64,000 nt of DNA from Marivirga lumbricoides (GTDB lineage Bacteria > Bacteroidota > Bacteroidia > Cytophagales > Cyclobacteriaceae), in NCBI RefSeq assembly GCF_014636295.1, contig NZ_BMEC01000003.1, forward strand, positions 424,074-488,073. Reading direction: 5' to 3'. Below are positions 23,914-32,817 of this stretch, in pieces (position 1 is the first letter of the stretch; every line of letters begins with the position of its first letter). The translations under genes were made by a program, and so were the position numbers. The notes under the pieces were generated by a model, which saw only the letters and a list, made by a program, of their open reading frames with translations, had not been told where the DNA came from and made no database searches.

Positions 23914-24819
23914 TTACTTCATTTTTCCTCTTTTAATAAGAAAGCCGGCCAATACCTTTTGTAAATCATCATTAATATTAACACGGGTTAAGTCAATTTT
24001 ATACTGATGGCATTTCATCTCAATTTCCTGGTAGTAGGCTTCTGTTTTTTCTTTATACCAGCTTTTCACCTGGTTGGGGTTCAGCTTCATTTGTTCACCG
24101 CTCTCAAGATCTTCAAACAGATAAGGCCTGTCTTCCATTTCAAACTCCAGCTCTGTGGCAGGATCATTCACCTGGAAAAATAATACTTCATGTTTATTGT
24201 GTTTAATATGTTGTATTGATTTGAAGAAATCCTCCAGCTGATCGGCTTTCGTCATTAGGTCGCTAAAAATAATCACTAAAGATCGCCTGTGAATTTTCTC
24301 GGCTACCAAATGAAGAGTTTCACTTAACTCCGTAACTTCCTTTTTGGGCTCCTGTTGTAGTAAATTTTGCAGAATGATAAAGATATTCTGCAGGTGTGCA
24401 TTGGTTGATTTTACCTCCGTAAACGTATTTATTTTGTCTGAAAAAGTGATTAAGCCAACCGCATCGCGTTGTTTTTGTAGCAGATAAGCCAGGGCGGCAG
24501 CTGCCAGTATGCTAAACCGGATTTTTCCGTAATTTTTCTCCGGGTAATACATGGAAGAACTGCTGTCCAACAGTATGTAGGCTCTTAAGTTGGTTTCTTC
24601 TTCATATCTTTTAGTGTATAACCTGTCAGTTTTAGCATATACCTTCCAATCTATATGGCGGGTGCTTTCCCCAGTATTGTATAGCCTGTGTTCAGCAAAC
24701 TCAACTGAGAAACCATGGAAGGGAGATTTATGCAAACCGGTAATAAAACCTTCCACCAGTTGCTTAGCCAGTAGATCCAATGCAGGTATTTCAGGTAATT
24801 TTTCCAACGATATATCCAT
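23914..24819 (-). CDS. DUF58 domain protein
   Basis: 301 aa from MDISLEKLPEIP at 24819. DUF58 motif TRHIDWKVYAKTDRLYTKRYEEETNL near residue 55, followed by a von Willebrand A-like domain with the metal site LLDSSSSM. These proteins usually work with a MoxR AAA ATPase and membrane VWA proteins in envelope stress or metal-complex maturation, but none of those partners is adjacent. The extra 20 codons upstream to 24879 start within a divergent promoter region and are not used. Confidence 0.88.
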   Translation of the reverse strand: MDISLEKLPEIPALDLLAKQLVEGFITGLHKSPFHGFSVEFAEHRLYNTGESTRHIDWKVYAKTDRLYTKRYEEETNLRAYILLDSSSSMYYPEKNYGKIRFSILAAAALAYLLQKQRDAVGLITFSDKINTFTEVKSTNAHLQNIFIILQNLLQQEPKKEVTELSETLHLVAEKIHRRSLVIIFSDLMTKADQLEDFFKSIQHIKHNKHEVLFFQVNDPATELEFEMEDRPYLFEDLESGEQMKLNPNQVKSWYKEKTEAYYQEIEMKCHQYKIDLTRVNINDDLQKVLAGFLIKRGKMK

Positions 24820-24969
24820 CCTTTTTCTTCCCTTTTTATATTTTGCTAAAGTTATGTTTTTGCAAATAACCGAACACAATTTGCAAATATGAAATTGATT
24901 ATACTATATTTAAATTCATTAATAAAGAAACAACCTAATTTATCAGCGTAAGAGAAAGTGAAAGAGCAC

Positions 24970-25296
24970 ATGGAAAGAGAACAAGAAGAGATTTTTTCAA
25001 AAAGAGTAAGGGCAGGAAAGAGAACATACTTTTTTGATGTAAAAACTACAAGATCAAACGATTATTATTTAACTATTACTGAGAGTAAAAGGAAATACAA
25101 AGAGGATGGCTTCACTTATGAGAAGCATAAAATATTTCTCTATAAGGAAGATTTTAATAAATTCATGGCTGCTTTGAACGAATCTGTTGATCATATCAAA
25201 ACTGAATTAATGCCGGAATTTGATTTTACTCAGTTTGACAGAGACTATGATGAGAATGGCGAAGAGGATGATAATGACGAATTATCCTGGAAGTAA
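24970..25296 (+). CDS. PUR-alpha-like DNA/RNA-binding protein (DUF3276)
   Basis: 108 aa from ATG 24970; a GTG at 24958 would add four codons. It carries the single PUR repeat of Bacteroidota and spirochaetes: FSKRVRAGKRTYFFDVK, NDYYLTITESKRKY and KIFLYKEDFNKFMAALNE, then an acidic tail rich in Asp and Glu. Homologues bind single-stranded purine-rich nucleic acid. A strong terminator follows at 25308. Highly conserved housekeeping gene in the phylum; cytoplasmic. Confidence 0.9.
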   Translation: MEREQEEIFSKRVRAGKRTYFFDVKTTRSNDYYLTITESKRKYKEDGFTYEKHKIFLYKEDFNKFMAALNESVDHIKTELMPEFDFTQFDRDYDENGEEDDNDELSWK

Positions 25297-25307
25297 TAGA
25301 AATTAAT

Positions 25308-25333
25308 AAAGCTCCTTTTTAGCCAGGAGCTTT
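25308..25333 (+). terminator. rho-independent terminator of the PUR gene
   Basis: AAAGCTCCT (25308-25316) and AGGAGCTTT (25325-25333) with an 8-nt loop, 12 nt after the stop. Confidence 0.85.
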
Positions 25334-25364
25334 AATTCTCTTCTTTTAATATTAACTTAGTGCT

Positions 25365-26456
25365 GTGAACAGACTAAGACCTATTTTCTACCTGCTGGGT
25401 GGAATACTTCTCCTCTATATAATAGGAATACTATTTGCAGATATTCTTATTTACGTTGTTATTTCTTTGATTTTAGCAACTATTCTAAGACCTCTGACCA
25501 ATTATCTTAACAGCCTGTATTTTTATGGGTACAAGCTTCCGAAGTCAGTAGTAATCATTATTGCATTTTCCATTTTTTTGGGATTTGTAGCCCTGTTTAT
25601 TGGTCTTTTCATTCCGCTGGTCTCGGAACAAATTCAAATACTAAGCCAACTGGACTACAATGGCTTATATGCCAGGTTATCAGAACCCATTAAAGCTGTT
25701 GAAGATTTTCTTATAGCCTCATTGCCTAATCTTAATGAAGAAGGGTTTATCATAGATCGCTTAAGGGAAAACTTGTTTAGATTTTTTCAGTCAGTGGATT
25801 TCAGTTTATTGATTAATAACCTCATCTCCTTTACCGGTAGTTTATTTGTGGCAGTTTTAGCTGTTTCGTTTATTACATTTTTCATGCTTTATGAAAAAGG
25901 GCTTTTGAGGAGGCGTATTATATCCATTATTCCTAATAAGTATTTTGAGGTTTCAATTGGTGCTATCTACAAAATTGAAAAGCTACTTTCCAACTATTTA
26001 CTGGGCCTGTTATTTCAAATGATTTCAATTTTTACAATAGCCTCTGTAGGGCTTAGCATACTTGGTATTAAATATGCTATTACAATTGCAGTTTTTGCAG
26101 CAGTAGCAAATTTAATTCCTTATGCAGGGCCGTTACTAGGTGCTTCATTCGGAATTGTGGTAGGAGTAACTACAGGGGGTATTTTTGAATTTAACAACGA
26201 ATTATTAATACTGGTTATTAAGATTGCTTCAGTATTCTCTGTAGTGCAGATCACTGATAATATTCTGTTGCAACCTCTCATTTTTTCAAAAAGCGTAAAA
26301 GCGCATCCTTTAGAAATATTTGTTATTATCTTTGCAGGCGCATCCTTGGCTGGAGTGGTAGGCATGATAGCTGCCATTCCTGTTTATACAATTATTCGTG
26401 TGGTATTTATTGAATTGTATAAAGGATATAAGCAGTATAAGATTTTTCAAAATTAA
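25365..26456 (+). CDS. AI-2E family permease (YdiK/PerM-like)
   Basis: 363 aa, eight membrane segments. It starts at GTG 25365 (MNRLRPIFYLLGGILLLYIIG). It shows the family pattern: paired N-terminal helices with RPLTNYL, a central amphipathic region, and the NLIPYAGPLLGASFGIV motif followed by QPLIFSKSVKAHPLEIFVIIFAGASLAGVVGMI. Members act in the inner membrane as exporters or proton-coupled antiporters; AI-2 transport is a historic label and not assured here. It sits 12 nt before ychF and probably shares its mRNA. Confidence 0.9.
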   Translation: MNRLRPIFYLLGGILLLYIIGILFADILIYVVISLILATILRPLTNYLNSLYFYGYKLPKSVVIIIAFSIFLGFVALFIGLFIPLVSEQIQILSQLDYNGLYARLSEPIKAVEDFLIASLPNLNEEGFIIDRLRENLFRFFQSVDFSLLINNLISFTGSLFVAVLAVSFITFFMLYEKGLLRRRIISIIPNKYFEVSIGAIYKIEKLLSNYLLGLLFQMISIFTIASVGLSILGIKYAITIAVFAAVANLIPYAGPLLGASFGIVVGVTTGGIFEFNNELLILVIKIASVFSVVQITDNILLQPLIFSKSVKAHPLEIFVIIFAGASLAGVVGMIAAIPVYTIIRVVFIELYKGYKQYKIFQN

Positions 26457-26468
26457 ATAAGATTATTC

Positions 26469-27566
26469 ATGGGTTTAAGATGTGGTATCGTTGGTTTGCC
26501 AAATGTGGGCAAATCTACTTTATTCAATGCATTGTCCAATGCTAAAGCTGAAGCAGCAAATTTCCCCTTTTGTACAATAGAGCCGAACGTAGGGGTTATC
26601 AGTGTGCCTGACGAGAGGTTACAGGTATTGGAAAAATTAGTGAAGCCAAATAAAGTGGTGCCTACAATTATTGAATTTGTGGATATCGCTGGCCTGGTGG
26701 AAGGAGCAAGTAAAGGTGAAGGATTAGGGAATAAATTTTTGGCCAATATTAGGGAGGTTGATGCCATTGTGCATGTGGTTCGTTGTTTTGAAGATGATAA
26801 TATTACCCATGTAGCAGGTAGAGTAAACCCTATTGCTGATAAAGATATAATAGACACTGAACTTCAGCTAAAAGATCTTGAGTCGGTTGAGAAGAAGATT
26901 CAGAAAGTTGAGAAAATAGCTAAAACAGGCGATGCAAAAGCAAAGAATGAGCTTAATATCCTGAATAAATATAAGGAAACCCTGGAGTCAGGTAAAAATG
27001 CCAGGACTTTAGATTTTACCAAGGATGAAAAAGAGCCAATCAGAGATTTAATGCTGCTAACTGATAAGCCTGTTATATATGCAACTAATGTGGAGGAAAG
27101 TTCAGCAGTTTCTGGTAATGAGTGGGTCAATAAATTTAAGGAATATGTGAAGGATGAAGGCGCTGAGGTGATTGTTGTAAGTGCTGCTATTGAAGCTCAG
27201 ATTGCAGAGTTTGATGAGCCTGAAGAAAAGGAAATGTTCTTATCCGAATATGGATTGAAAGAATCCGGGTTGAACAAATTAATTCGTGCTTCGTATTCTA
27301 TTCTGGATTTAATAACCTATTTTACAGCAGGGGTACAGGAAGTGCGTGCCTGGACAATTAAAAGAGGCTGGAAAGCACCGCAGGCTGCGGGAGTTATCCA
27401 TACCGATTTTGAAAAGGGCTTTATTAAAGCAGAGGTGATTAAACTGACCGATTATGAGAAATATGGCACAGAGCTAGCTTGTAAAGAAGCTGGAAAGATT
27501 GCCATTGAAGGTAAAGAATATGTTGTGAAAGATGGTGATATTATGCATTTTAGATTTAATGTTTAA
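26469..27566 (+). CDS. ychF: redox-regulated ATPase YchF
   Basis: 365 aa, full length. Obg-like GTPase-fold protein that prefers ATP: Walker A GLPNVGKSTLFNAL, switch II DIAGLVEGASKGEGLGNKFL and ATNVEE in place of the usual NKxD (the change that shifts it to ATP). A coiled-coil insert runs around 130-170 (EKKIQKVEKIAKTGDAKAKNE), and the C-terminal TGS domain contains FTAGVQEVRAWTIKRGWKAPQAAGVIHTDFEKGFI. It binds ribosomes and affects oxidative-stress responses. 299 nt of non-coding DNA with no clear terminator follow before cas6. Confidence 0.97.
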   Translation: MGLRCGIVGLPNVGKSTLFNALSNAKAEAANFPFCTIEPNVGVISVPDERLQVLEKLVKPNKVVPTIIEFVDIAGLVEGASKGEGLGNKFLANIREVDAIVHVVRCFEDDNITHVAGRVNPIADKDIIDTELQLKDLESVEKKIQKVEKIAKTGDAKAKNELNILNKYKETLESGKNARTLDFTKDEKEPIRDLMLLTDKPVIYATNVEESSAVSGNEWVNKFKEYVKDEGAEVIVVSAAIEAQIAEFDEPEEKEMFLSEYGLKESGLNKLIRASYSILDLITYFTAGVQEVRAWTIKRGWKAPQAAGVIHTDFEKGFIKAEVIKLTDYEKYGTELACKEAGKIAIEGKEYVVKDGDIMHFRFNV

Positions 27567-27865
27567 AGAGTTGATGAAAACGTAAATCCGCCTTTTAACC
27601 AAATTTCGTATCTCCCCAACAGGAGCTTAAAAATTAGAAGAGAATTTAAAAGCTGCTATTATCTGGCTCTTTTGGATTCTCTTTTTTAGTTTAGTGGTTT
27701 AAAAATAAATATGGTTTAAATTATATTTTGCATGTTCTTTTTTAATTCCTAAGTTTTTAAGTTAAAATTTGAGGTTTAATACTCATGCAAAAAGCAACTT
27801 TTGAAGTTTTTCGATGAATTTTTAAACAAACCTCTTCATCTATTAGTATCACTTACCTAAAATGA

Positions 27866-28651
27866 TTGATTTTGAGAGTTCGATTAATATTTAAAAATAA
27901 GGATAAAGGAGCATCTGTTCCTTTTCACCATCAGTACTATTTGTTCAGATTCTTCCGAGGCTTGATTAAAAAATGTGGAAATGAAGCGTATAACGATTTC
28001 AAACATTTTAATTTTTCCGGTCTTAAAGGACAAACTACAGTAAGTAAAACCGGGTTGCACTTTTACAGCTCAAAAATAACTTTGGTGTTTTCTTGTCAGG
28101 ATAAAGATTTTATAGATGATATTATTAAGTCTTTGTTTTCATTGCCGGAGGTAAAATTAAATGGGCTTTCTATCATTCCTTTCAGCGTTGAACTTGAGCC
28201 CGAAATTGATTTTGAAGAGGAGATGAAATACATTTGCCTTTCTCCGCTCATCTTGCTGGAGCCGGAATTTTCAGATGAAAGTGCGAAAAGATTTATACAT
28301 CCAACATCACCTGAGTTTAAGTCTCTTTTGATTGATGCGATCAACCAAAAAACAGATTTGTTGGAGGGTGAGGAGATCGAATTTTTACCTGATGAAAATT
28401 ACCTCCGAAAGTTAGAAGATTCAGGAAAAAAATATTCAAGGGTTTATCCATTATACGAAAATGATGTTCCTTACGAAGTGAGAGGGTACACCTTTCCTTT
28501 CGTTTTACGAGCACCTATAACATTGCATAAATTTTTATTCGAATGCGGATTAGGCTTGCACAATGATAAAGGGTTTGGTATGCTGGATTTAGCAACTGTT
28601 GTTCCAGGTAGCGAAACTATTCCTTACTTTAACGGGCCGCTCGAGAATTAA
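27866..28651 (+). CDS. cas6: Cas6-like CRISPR endoribonuclease, solitary
   Basis: 261 aa. The N-terminal ferredoxin-like fold contains SVPFHHQYYLFRFF with candidate catalytic His residues, the equivalent of the (L/I)P.Y..YL block of Cas6. The C-terminus has the glycine-rich loop GLGLHNDKGFGMLDL (about 228-242), the hallmark of Cas6. Length fits. Cas6 cuts CRISPR pre-crRNA in type I and III systems, yet no repeat array and no other cas gene is visible within the window. The start must be TTG (27866 or 27872); the ATG at 27862 is out of frame and closes after ten codons. The 3' end overlaps the convergent T9SS plug gene by 23 nt. A crRNA job in trans or an unrelated RNA-processing role are both possible. 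Confidence 0.8.
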   Translation: MILRVRLIFKNKDKGASVPFHHQYYLFRFFRGLIKKCGNEAYNDFKHFNFSGLKGQTTVSKTGLHFYSSKITLVFSCQDKDFIDDIIKSLFSLPEVKLNGLSIIPFSVELEPEIDFEEEMKYICLSPLILLEPEFSDESAKRFIHPTSPEFKSLLIDAINQKTDLLEGEEIEFLPDENYLRKLEDSGKKYSRVYPLYENDVPYEVRGYTFPFVLRAPITLHKFLFECGLGLHNDKGFGMLDLATVVPGSETIPYFNGPLEN

Positions 28652-29954
28652 ATTTTACGTAGCCTATTAGTTGATCATATCTAAGTTGTGGATTGGCATA
28701 ATACACTGAAATGTCGTATTCGTTTTCAGTATCTATGTGGTTCCCTGGAATTTCATAATTTGGATCTTGCCTGGTGAAATAGAGATATTCATAATATCCT
28801 TGTTTTAAAAGATATTTATTAAGATATCTCCCGACAGTGGGATCATATTTCATCCTGCTTTTCTCATTAATTTCCCAGTTGTTGAATTCCCCAATAATGT
28901 AAATATCTTCCGTCTTTTGAGGAACATCCAACTGGAAAGTAGTCTCAAAGTAATCAGTTACTAATTCGTTGGTTTGTCTTTCCCTGTTGCCAATCACAAA
29001 GCCTCCGTTTCTATCATTCCATTCCCTGTAAGCCTGTGCACCTCTGGCCTGATCAATACCGCCTAAAGCCGTAACAGGAGTTTTGTCTTTATTAATGGCA
29101 ATAACATTTGCTCCTGTAAAATTTACTGTAGTCAGATCAATAAATCTGAATTCATTAATGCCTGGAAAATTGAGCTCACCATTGTAATACTCGTACACTA
29201 ATCTTTTATTTTGATCTGTAAGCCTCATAGGTGGAGGCGGTTGAATAGCATTTAACCAGTTACTGTTTTGCCTTATAATAGGGTAGATGTCTGACCCTGC
29301 ATTTAAGACCTGAATATCACTTAAGAAAACATTAAACTGAACTTCCTGATGGGTTCTTCTTTGAGATACAACATTTGAAGGGACTATTTTATAGCCTATT
29401 TGTACTTTGTCTTCATACACCATAAAACGCTCACTCAGCACTATGTCTTCTTCATTATTACCCCTATATACTATTAAAAGGTAGTTCCCTGAAATTTTAA
29501 CGGGGGGCAATTCTAATGTATAATGAACATAAGGTACTTTGGTGTCAAAGGAATATTCATAATCTCTAATGGTAAATTGATTGTAATCATAGAGATAGTC
29601 CATCGCTAACAAGTTGCTTTTTTTTGTCCAGTCCTTGTTAAGATGAAGGATTTTAGCCTGAAACACCTGGTGTTGACTGTTGAGGTCATCAAAGCTCAAA
29701 ACTAGTTTTTGATTTTTACCGAGTTCCACCACAGGGTTATTGGTAGAGATCAGTTGTCCATCTTTAAAATTAACCAGTTGTACTGTTTTAATATTACCGG
29801 AATAAGTGGTTGTGATGTAATCTATGGTTGGGAAATTTACCCAGGCATCGCTTCCGGAACTGGTGGTAGGTTGTAGTGGTACGCATGCTTTAATTAATAT
29901 AGCTATGAGTAATAAGAAAATTATTTGCTTTATTTTTTTCTGATTTCCAACCAT
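28629..29954 (-). CDS. type IX secretion system plug-type lipoprotein (DUF5103)
   Basis: 441 aa from MVGNQKKIKQIIFLLLIAILIKAC at 29954, a lipoprotein signal whose Cys lies in LIKAC; a longer frame to 30077 overlaps the divergent sigma gene and is rejected. The DUF5103 family is present in T9SS bacteria and named the T9SS plug protein, which closes the SprA translocon channel from the periplasm. Seen: an all-beta N-terminal half (TIDYITTTYSGNIKTVQLVNF) and a C-terminal part with DIYIIGEFNNWEINEKSRMKYD that resembles a carbohydrate-binding E-set domain. A T9SS cargo protein is encoded at 61379. Confidence 0.85.
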   Translation of the reverse strand: MVGNQKKIKQIIFLLLIAILIKACVPLQPTTSSGSDAWVNFPTIDYITTTYSGNIKTVQLVNFKDGQLISTNNPVVELGKNQKLVLSFDDLNSQHQVFQAKILHLNKDWTKKSNLLAMDYLYDYNQFTIRDYEYSFDTKVPYVHYTLELPPVKISGNYLLIVYRGNNEEDIVLSERFMVYEDKVQIGYKIVPSNVVSQRRTHQEVQFNVFLSDIQVLNAGSDIYPIIRQNSNWLNAIQPPPPMRLTDQNKRLVYEYYNGELNFPGINEFRFIDLTTVNFTGANVIAINKDKTPVTALGGIDQARGAQAYREWNDRNGGFVIGNRERQTNELVTDYFETTFQLDVPQKTEDIYIIGEFNNWEINEKSRMKYDPTVGRYLNKYLLKQGYYEYLYFTRQDPNYEIPGNHIDTENEYDISVYYANPQLRYDQLIGYVKFNSRAAR

Positions 29955-30002
29955 TAGTTTGTAATTTGAGTCTAAATATAACAGAATCCGCTGGGTTTCA
30001 TT

Positions 30003-30551
30003 ATGCCAACAACCGCAGAACTTATAAAAGGTTGCCAAAAAGGTGACAGGAAGAGTCAATACCAACTCTATCAGCAATTTGCTTCAGGCATGATGGTGGT
30101 TGCTATGCGATACTCCAAATCAACGCAGGAGGCAGAGGATATATTACAGGAGGGTTTTATTAAAGTATTCCAATACATTAAAAATTTCAGGGAAGAATCC
30201 AGCCTTGGCTATTGGATTAAAAGAATTATCATCAATACAGCTTTAAACCATCAGCGTAATAAGCTGTATCTCTACCCTATGGTAGATGTTGATGATATGA
30301 AAGATGGCTTAGGTTCAGTTTCTGTTGAAAATATGGCTGTGGAGGAATTGATGGAGTTGGTGCAGAGTTTGCCTACCGGATGTCAGGTTATTTTTAACCT
30401 GTATGCAGTGGAAGGCTATCAGCATAAAGAAATAGCAAAAATGCTGTCCATTAGTGAAGGTACCTCAAAATCGCAGTATTCCAGGGCCAGAAAATTATTA
30501 ATAGATTATTTAGAAAAGCAAAGTAAGTGGGGGAATGAAAGAATTCAATAA
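30003..30551 (+). CDS. RNA polymerase ECF sigma factor
   Basis: 182 aa sigma-70 family protein with region 2 (RYSKSTQEAEDILQEGFIKVFQYI, then YWIKRIIINTALNHQR) and region 4 (LPTGCQVIFNLYAVEGYQHKEIAKMLSISEGTSKSQYSRARKLL). Region 3 is missing, the ECF pattern. The stop overlaps the start of the following gene by 17 nt, an arrangement typical for sigma/anti-sigma pairs. Directly divergent from the T9SS plug gene with only 48 nt between the two starts. Confidence 0.93.
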   Translation: MPTTAELIKGCQKGDRKSQYQLYQQFASGMMVVAMRYSKSTQEAEDILQEGFIKVFQYIKNFREESSLGYWIKRIIINTALNHQRNKLYLYPMVDVDDMKDGLGSVSVENMAVEELMELVQSLPTGCQVIFNLYAVEGYQHKEIAKMLSISEGTSKSQYSRARKLLIDYLEKQSKWGNERIQ

Positions 30552-32028
30552 CGATAAGGATATATTCAACAATTCTCTTAAAAAGAAATTTGGTGAGTCG
30601 AAGGTGCAGCCTTCTTCAGCCGTTTGGGAGGGCATAGAGGCTGAACTGCTTAAGCAGGATAATGTAAAAATGCGCAGGAAAGCTATATTTTATAGAAATG
30701 TTGCTGCAGCTGTATTGTTACTTATGGCTGTTTCCTTGTATTTTAATTTACAAGGAGTTAGAAATACAATAAAACCTGTTCAAATAGAAATCACGGATCT
30801 GTCTAATAGTACATTAAAAAGGAGTAACAATTCATCTGATGTATTATCTGCCAATGATTTGCCCCAGGTAGCAAACAATAAAAAAGAACATAAACAGTCT
30901 CTACAAGAAAACTCTAAAACAAAAGTAAATTCTAATGAAGGCAATAGTAATGTTGCAGAAGATAGAGATGTAAAAGCATCATCCTTTGAACAAAATACAG
31001 CCGGTAGGGAAGGTGAGGGATCAGCCTTTGCTTTAGCAGCAAATGAAAGAGGAGAGAATTCCAGTTCTGTTTTTGAAGAAAGTTTAATAGGAATCAATGA
31101 ATTAAATGAAGCTGATTTTGACAAGCTTGCTGCCAGAATGCCTGTAAATAATGAGTTTTCAGAGGTGTATTTAGCGGATGTTAAGGTGGAGGAAGTATCT
31201 TATTTTGCTGTAAGTGAAGTAAAAAAAGAGAAAAAGAGCAATGATATTGGATTTCAGTCATCATTCAATATTGGTTCGGGTAGTTTCAACCCTAACTCAA
31301 ATATCACTTCCAGCCCGGTTTCGTCAAACTTTTCTACCTTAAATACTCCTGGGTCTGCCGGGAGATCCTTAGGGGGTGATGTGTCTCAGAATTTTAGCCA
31401 GGAGAAAGCAGTGGTAGATGATTTAAGTTCTGCCCCAATCAGAAGTAATATCTCTCTTACCTTTGGTGTTCATGCCGGTGTTAATATTAACGAAAGATGG
31501 AAGATCAGAAGCGGATTGCAATTTGGTAACTATCGTACTTCATCAGAAAGTAGTACTGTAATCAGGGATATGAATAGCGAACAGTTTTTCCCCTATCATG
31601 GAGCAAGTAGTGCTACCGAATTATCAGAAGGTAAAATTATAAATGTTACTTCTGAATACGATTTTTATAATGATTTTCAAATATTATCAGTTCCTCTTAT
31701 AGTTTCTTATAAGTTTATAGATCGTAAGTTTGGAATGGCCTTAGTGTCAGGAGCCACAGCTGATCTACTGCTGAAAAATACTATCAGAGGGGGTAGTGAC
31801 CAGATCTCTGATATCAATTTTGATAAAAATGATAAACAGTCATACAAAAAAGTATTTTACAGTGGGTTAGCGGGGCTGGAGTTTAGTTACTCTTTTTCTA
31901 AGCATTATGCCATCAGTTTAACGCCAACTTATAAAAAGGCTTTAATGAACATAACAAATGATAATGCTACCTTTAATAGCTCTCCGGATTTTATAAGCCT
32001 GGACATGAGTATTCAGTATTTGTTTTAA
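30535..32028 (+). CDS. membrane-anchored anti-sigma-like protein with beta-barrel-like C-terminus
   Basis: 497 aa. The first 45 residues (NNSLKKKFGESKVQPSSAVW, EGIEAELLKQD) are cytoplasmic and match the N-terminal part of sigma-factor partners in Bacteroidota. A single membrane helix follows (AIFYRNVAAAVLLLMAVSLYF), then about 230 residues of Ser/Asn-rich spacer, then a PorT/OmpA-like barrel portion from about 300 (ISLTFGVHAGVNINERWKIRSGLQFG) ending with SLDMSIQYLF. So one protein joins an inner-membrane anti-sigma module to an outer-membrane type domain. It is translationally coupled to the sigma gene and probably inhibits it until an envelope signal arrives. Confidence 0.75.
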   Translation: MKEFNNDKDIFNNSLKKKFGESKVQPSSAVWEGIEAELLKQDNVKMRRKAIFYRNVAAAVLLLMAVSLYFNLQGVRNTIKPVQIEITDLSNSTLKRSNNSSDVLSANDLPQVANNKKEHKQSLQENSKTKVNSNEGNSNVAEDRDVKASSFEQNTAGREGEGSAFALAANERGENSSSVFEESLIGINELNEADFDKLAARMPVNNEFSEVYLADVKVEEVSYFAVSEVKKEKKSNDIGFQSSFNIGSGSFNPNSNITSSPVSSNFSTLNTPGSAGRSLGGDVSQNFSQEKAVVDDLSSAPIRSNISLTFGVHAGVNINERWKIRSGLQFGNYRTSSESSTVIRDMNSEQFFPYHGASSATELSEGKIINVTSEYDFYNDFQILSVPLIVSYKFIDRKFGMALVSGATADLLLKNTIRGGSDQISDINFDKNDKQSYKKVFYSGLAGLEFSYSFSKHYAISLTPTYKKALMNITNDNATFNSSPDFISLDMSIQYLF

Positions 32029-32230
32029 TTAAATACAGTTTTTTAGAAAAGCCAGCACCCGGATTTTCAAAATCATAATGGATTGTTGTATTACGCTCCG
32101 TTTACTTGTTGTACAGACCTCTTACTAAAACATGCTAATTTGGTAGGATTTCTTTTCCCTACTCATAGTTATTGAATATGAAACGAACAGGCAACAGGTG
32201 TGCTTATTTTGCTTATCAGGACAAAGAGCA

Positions 32231-32262
32231 TAAAAAAAGCAGATAAAATAGTTTATCTGCTT
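32231..32262 (-). terminator. rho-independent terminator of the ArsC-like gene
   Basis: On the minus strand: AAGCAGATAAA-CTAT-TTTATCTGCTT followed by TTTTT. It lies 37 nt after the stop at 32299. The rest of 32029-32230 holds nothing recognised. Confidence 0.9.
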
Positions 32263-32298
32263 AAGCTAAAGTTTTTCCATTTTTCGAATGGTGAGCAA

Positions 32299-32724
32299 TT
32301 AATTGTCTTTTTCATCAGGGTTGGATAATTCACCTTTATTGGAGCTGAATTCCAGATCTATATTATTGAAATCATACGATGAGCCCACAAAAGTGGCTGA
32401 TTCATGTGAGGATACAATAGGTGTTTTTAATACTTCCGGGTGGGATGCAATAATACCCAGGATGTCATTTTCACTTAAATCTTTTCCTTTTAAGTTGTCC
32501 TGATAGTATTCTTTTTCTTCATCTAATAATCCGGCTACCTCAACATCTAATTTACGAGCGAGGTCTGCTAATTGGCTTTCAGTAATGTTCATCTTATGAA
32601 CATCCAATTCATTAATTACGTGCTTATCAAGTGATTTAATATAGGCAAGTGCTTCTCTTTCTTTCAGTTGATTGCTATTATAAATGAATTTAAGCTCCAT
32701 CTCTATCTTCTTTTTATGTTCCAT
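32299..32724 (-). CDS. ArsC/Spx-fold protein without cysteine
   Basis: 141 aa. The first 115 residues follow the arsenate reductase/Spx thioredoxin-like fold: ELKFIYNSNQLKEREALAYIKSLDKHVINELDV (the usual CxxC or CxxS site is YNSNQL here), then ITESQLADLARKLD, and the family ending SENDILGIIASHPEVLKTPIV. No cysteine occurs anywhere, so a reductase role is excluded; a structural or regulatory role like that of Spx-type proteins is possible. The remaining 25 residues are acidic. Good intrinsic terminator downstream. Confidence 0.65.
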   Translation of the reverse strand: MEHKKKIEMELKFIYNSNQLKEREALAYIKSLDKHVINELDVHKMNITESQLADLARKLDVEVAGLLDEEKEYYQDNLKGKDLSENDILGIIASHPEVLKTPIVSSHESATFVGSSYDFNNIDLEFSSNKGELSNPDEKDN

Positions 32725-32817
32725 ATCCCTTTTTTAACTCCTAAAGCGATATGAAGTTTCAAATTAAGTCTCAATTCTGAAAGCTGAAATTATTGAGGAA
32801 AGTTAGCTTAAACAGCT

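Noticed and set aside
26453-26857. Minus-strand 134-codon frame opposite ychF
   Set aside because: It lies wholly within the ychF coding region and its composition mirrors the sense codons.
27567-27865. CRISPR array next to cas6
   Set aside because: Read on both strands, no direct repeat of 20-40 nt with regular spacing is present.
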